In this document: piece after piece, positions 19,888 through 22,419 of the stretch
Position numbering within the stretch: position 1 is the first letter of the stretch
Layout: each line of letters starts with the position of its first letter
From: Monoraphidium neglectum
Taxonomy: Eukaryota; Chlorophyta; Chlorophyceae; Sphaeropleales; Selenastraceae
Length of the DNA stretch: 22,419 bases
Reading direction: 5' to 3'
Assembly (NCBI RefSeq): GCF_000611645.1
Contig: NW_014013520.1
Span: 1 to 22,419 of the forward strand
The notes under the pieces: model-generated
Seen by the model: the letters and a program-made list of their open reading frames with translations, nothing else
Told to the model about the DNA's origin: nothing
Database searches by the model: none
Made by a program: the position numbers and the translations under genes

Positions 19888-22363
19888 TTTGCTGCTGCTG
19901 CTGGCTTCCAGGCGGCGCGCCAGTCGTGCCTGCCTCGTCTGCCACCGCAGCCGCCGCGCGAGCCGCCGCCTCTTCAAACGGGTCGGCCTTCCTGGGCGCG
20001 GCCTGCAGCCACTGCACCGTGAGCTGCAGCGACGAGCCGGGTGTGCCTTTCCTGAGAGGCAGCAGCACAGGCCGAGGGGCCCCATTGGCTTCTATTCCCA
20101 GCTCGGACAGGACCAGCTGCAGCAGGAAAGGAGCAGTCGCGGGATGAGCAGGATGGTCGGCTTGTATTCTGATTGGCCGCGGCGACCTGCGCACGCGACG
20201 GGCAGCTGCCGCAGCTGACAGCCGAGCCATACAGGTAACGCCAGACCCACCTGGCAGGTGCCCAGCACCGCCGGCTCCCCCAGCGTCTTGGCGTCGCACA
20301 CGCTGAGCTCGACGGTGGCCTCCCGCGGCCCCAGGGCGCCGACCGGCCCTGGCAGCGCCAACGAGAACGACCAGTTCCATACGGGGCTGCCGGAGTGGTG
20401 CACGAGCGGCGTCCGCAAGACCTGGCGGCCGAAGCGCAGCCGGCAGTACACGGAGAGCCCGTCCTGGCCGGCGGCGCCGCCGGCCGGGGCCGCCGTGCCG
20501 GGCGGGGGCGGGGGCGCAACGTTGCGGCCGCAGAGCAGCACGATGCGCAGCAGGCCGCCGGGGCCGCCGGCCTGGTGCGTGAGGAGTGGAAAGCGGGGTA
20601 GGCTGGAGTGTGAGCGCGGGCTTGGGCAGTGTGCCGCCACTGGATGGCTCCCGGCCCGCATGCATGCCCCGCAATCGCCTCCATACCCGGTCCTTGCACG
20701 CACAATTCGCAGCTGGCCGTGCAGCACGCACCCGCCGCGCGTGCCGGTTTGTGTACATTCGCTGCATGTCGAAGAACTGCCGGTTGGGCTCGACCATGCG
20801 GCGGCGTATGACGCGCAGCAGTAGCGCCCGCAGCGCGTTGATGATGCCAGGCAGCTCGCTGGAGAAGGAGGATACGCCCAGGGGCCGGGCTGAGATGTCC
20901 AGTGAGGGCTCATCTGCAAAGGACTGGAGGATGGAGGTTGAGTTGAGGGGTGAGGACTCGAGGGGTGTGCCAGGGCGCAGCGCCCGCGCACAAGCAGCCC
21001 GCTGTACGTGCGCGCAGGCGTGTTCGGTTGTGTGTGCGTGTGTGCGCGCCCAGTACGCCTGTGTGTGTGCCTTGTACAAAGCACGCTCTGTAACTGTACG
21101 CACGGTTGATTGACATACATGAAAGCTGGTGTGTGCGCACTCACATACTGGATGCGCTTGATGCCCGGCGGCTCGTTGGTAAGCTCGACGCCAATGTGCA
21201 GCCGCCCCGCGATGTGAATGTGCGTCGCCTCGAGCCGCATGCTGAGGCCCTGCAGCATGGCGCCGAGGGGCTTCATGCGCAGCAGGACCTGCAGGGGACA
21301 GGCGGGCACGGGCGTTTGGGACAAGGTGGTGGGGCACGGTTGGCGCAAGCCAGAATGCGCCCTGGCAGCTGGTGCACACGAGCGAGCGGCACGAGGACGC
21401 GGTGGGCTAGCTCCCTGGGTCTCACTGCCGTTGGCGCCATGCGCGCCATTGGCCCGCTTGCATTTGCCTTGCCCGGTCCTCGCACCACGCCCTGTGCGCC
21501 ACTTGATGTGAAATTTGCGTCAAGAGCGAAGGACAGCAGCTGCCGCGCGGGGTCGTAGCGCGCGCAGCAGTGCTGGAACGACGGGGGGACCAAACCGAAC
21601 CCAAACTCCTCGATTGCGACTGTGGCGATGAAAGCGAGAGCGCGGCACATCAATGCGGGGCCACGTCAGCGGTGATGAGGCACGGCCCGCATGGGGGGCG
21701 GTGCAAGCGACTGGGACTGGTCAACCATGCAGAGCAACGGCGGCACAAACAGCTGTGGCCTGAACTTGCAAAAAGCGGAGGTCTCTTACGAGCCGATATG
21801 TATTTCCAAGGCCGCTTGGCGCCCTGCTTTTCCAGCATCTGCGGGGAAGCATGCCAAGGGTGGCAGCAGCCGTTTGTCCAGCCACCGGAACGGCCCTAGT
21901 CGCGTGCCTGTTCATTCCCCGCGCCTGGTGCACATGCACGCCCGCGCAGGCTTGGGCACGCGACGCAGAGGCAAGCGGTGCGGCGGGACCGGGGCGCGGC
22001 GCTGCGGACCGGCAGCAACGGCGGCGGCGCGGGGCGGACCTCGTTGAAGACGCGCTGCAGCAGCTCCATAGTGAGTCCCGCCAGGTGCTTCTCCAGTACC
22101 GGCGTCCAAAGCGCCCGCACCACCTGGCCGCCACCGAGGGTTTGCTTGGGTGAGGGGCGGCGCGGCGCGGCGCGGCCCACCTGTGGGCCCAGCCCGTGCC
22201 GAGCCTGGAAGGCCGCCCTGCGCAGCGTGGCTGGGGGTGCAGCACAAGCGCAAGCGCACGCACCAGGTTGAGCCACCCTAATGTAAACGACTCCACCAGG
22301 GTTCCTGACGAGGCCTCCTGGTGCCGCAGCTCCCACCGCGCCTGGGCGCTCGCCAGCTCGCGC
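17344..22363 (-). CDS. SMP-C2-polyQ-coiled coil-PH protein, probable membrane-contact-site lipid-transfer tether, 5' end missing
   Basis: SMP domains carry lipids between membranes in E-Syt/tricalbin/plant SYT proteins. Nine exons, all phase-consistent: 22264-22363, 22040-22123, 21790-21838, 21486-21619, 21145-21288, 20732-20923, 20251-20571, 18252-20116 and 17344-18016, giving 1186 residues visible. Residues 24-232 are the SMP domain (GWLNLVVRALWTPVLEKHL; EEFGFGLVPPSF; SFADEPSLDISARPLG; SELPGIINALRALL). Residues 235-380 are a C2 domain (LLRIVLLCGRN; SGSPVWNWSF; final strand LQLTVQW). Polyglutamine occurs at 419-431 and 798-823 within about 540 residues of Ser/Pro/Gly/Ala-rich sequence. Residues 930-963 (LAQVARLQRQLDDQRRSNED) form a short coiled coil. 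Residues 964-1186 resemble a PH domain with an Ala/Gly-rich insert, ending in RDEWLNALRAAKRD, the usual C-terminal helix with Trp. An N-terminal membrane anchor, expected for the family, would lie beyond the right edge. Confidence 0.88.
18671..18748 (-). repeat. 26-codon polyglutamine tract (CAG repeat, one CAA)
   Basis: The minus strand reads 26 Gln codons, all CAG except one CAA at 18731-18733. It lies in the large low-complexity exon of the SMP-C2-PH gene, residues 798-823. It is the longest simple repeat in the window. Confidence 0.97.
19847..19903 (-). repeat. Second polyglutamine tract, Q5-I-Q13
   Basis: On the minus strand, five Gln codons (one is CAA), one Ile codon (19886-19888) and thirteen CAG codons (19847-19885) occur in frame, shortly after the C2 domain of the SMP-C2-PH protein. 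Confidence 0.96.
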
Positions 22364-22419
22364 CTGCGCAGCACAACAGGGGGGCATGTGCGTACGCCTG
22401 CTGCCTGCCCCACCTTCCA

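Overview
This is nuclear DNA of a green alga (Chlorophyta). The evidence is GC-rich coding sequence split by many short introns (about 80-350 bp) with GT-AG (one GC-AG) junctions, a plant-type chloroplast ascorbate peroxidase, a plant-like GET1, and long CAG/CTG (polyglutamine), alanine, proline and glycine tracts. A trebouxiophyte such as a Chlorella relative or a chlorophycean fits; the sequence does not name the species. I rebuilt the genes by hand from protein-family similarity plus splice-site phase, and every junction listed keeps the reading frame.

Layout, left to right. (1) 232-973, minus: the 5' end of an organellar polynucleotide phosphorylase (PNPase), running off the left edge. 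(2) 974-3196: mostly without recognisable genes, with one doubtful minus-strand ORF at 2410-2871. (3) 3197-6450, plus: a complete ten-exon chloroplast ascorbate peroxidase. (4) 6451-8301: no recognised gene, but two adjacent perfect palindromes at 8079-8134. (5) 8302-9224, plus: a two-exon protein with a clear IQ (calmodulin-binding) motif and a glutamine tract. (6) 9566-11886, minus: a complete six-exon mitochondrial kinase of the BCKDK/PDK family, tail to tail with the IQ gene. (7) 12858-13777, plus: a complete three-exon GET1/WRB, the membrane receptor subunit for tail-anchored protein insertion. (8) 14968-16657, minus: a four-transmembrane protein of unknown function with a Pro/Met/Gly-rich tail. 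(9) 17344-22363, minus: a large protein with SMP, C2, polyglutamine, coiled-coil and PH-like regions. It looks like a lipid-transfer tether at membrane contact sites. Its 5' end is beyond the window.

The genes do not form one pathway or operon. This is an ordinary nuclear neighbourhood of independent genes for organelle RNA turnover, plastid peroxide removal, mitochondrial dehydrogenase control, ER membrane insertion and membrane contact. The items most worth a second look are the SMP-C2-polyQ-PH architecture with a C2 domain that seems to lack its calcium-binding aspartates, the tandem perfect palindromes 5' of the IQ gene, the orphan four-TM protein, and a GC-AG intron in the kinase gene.
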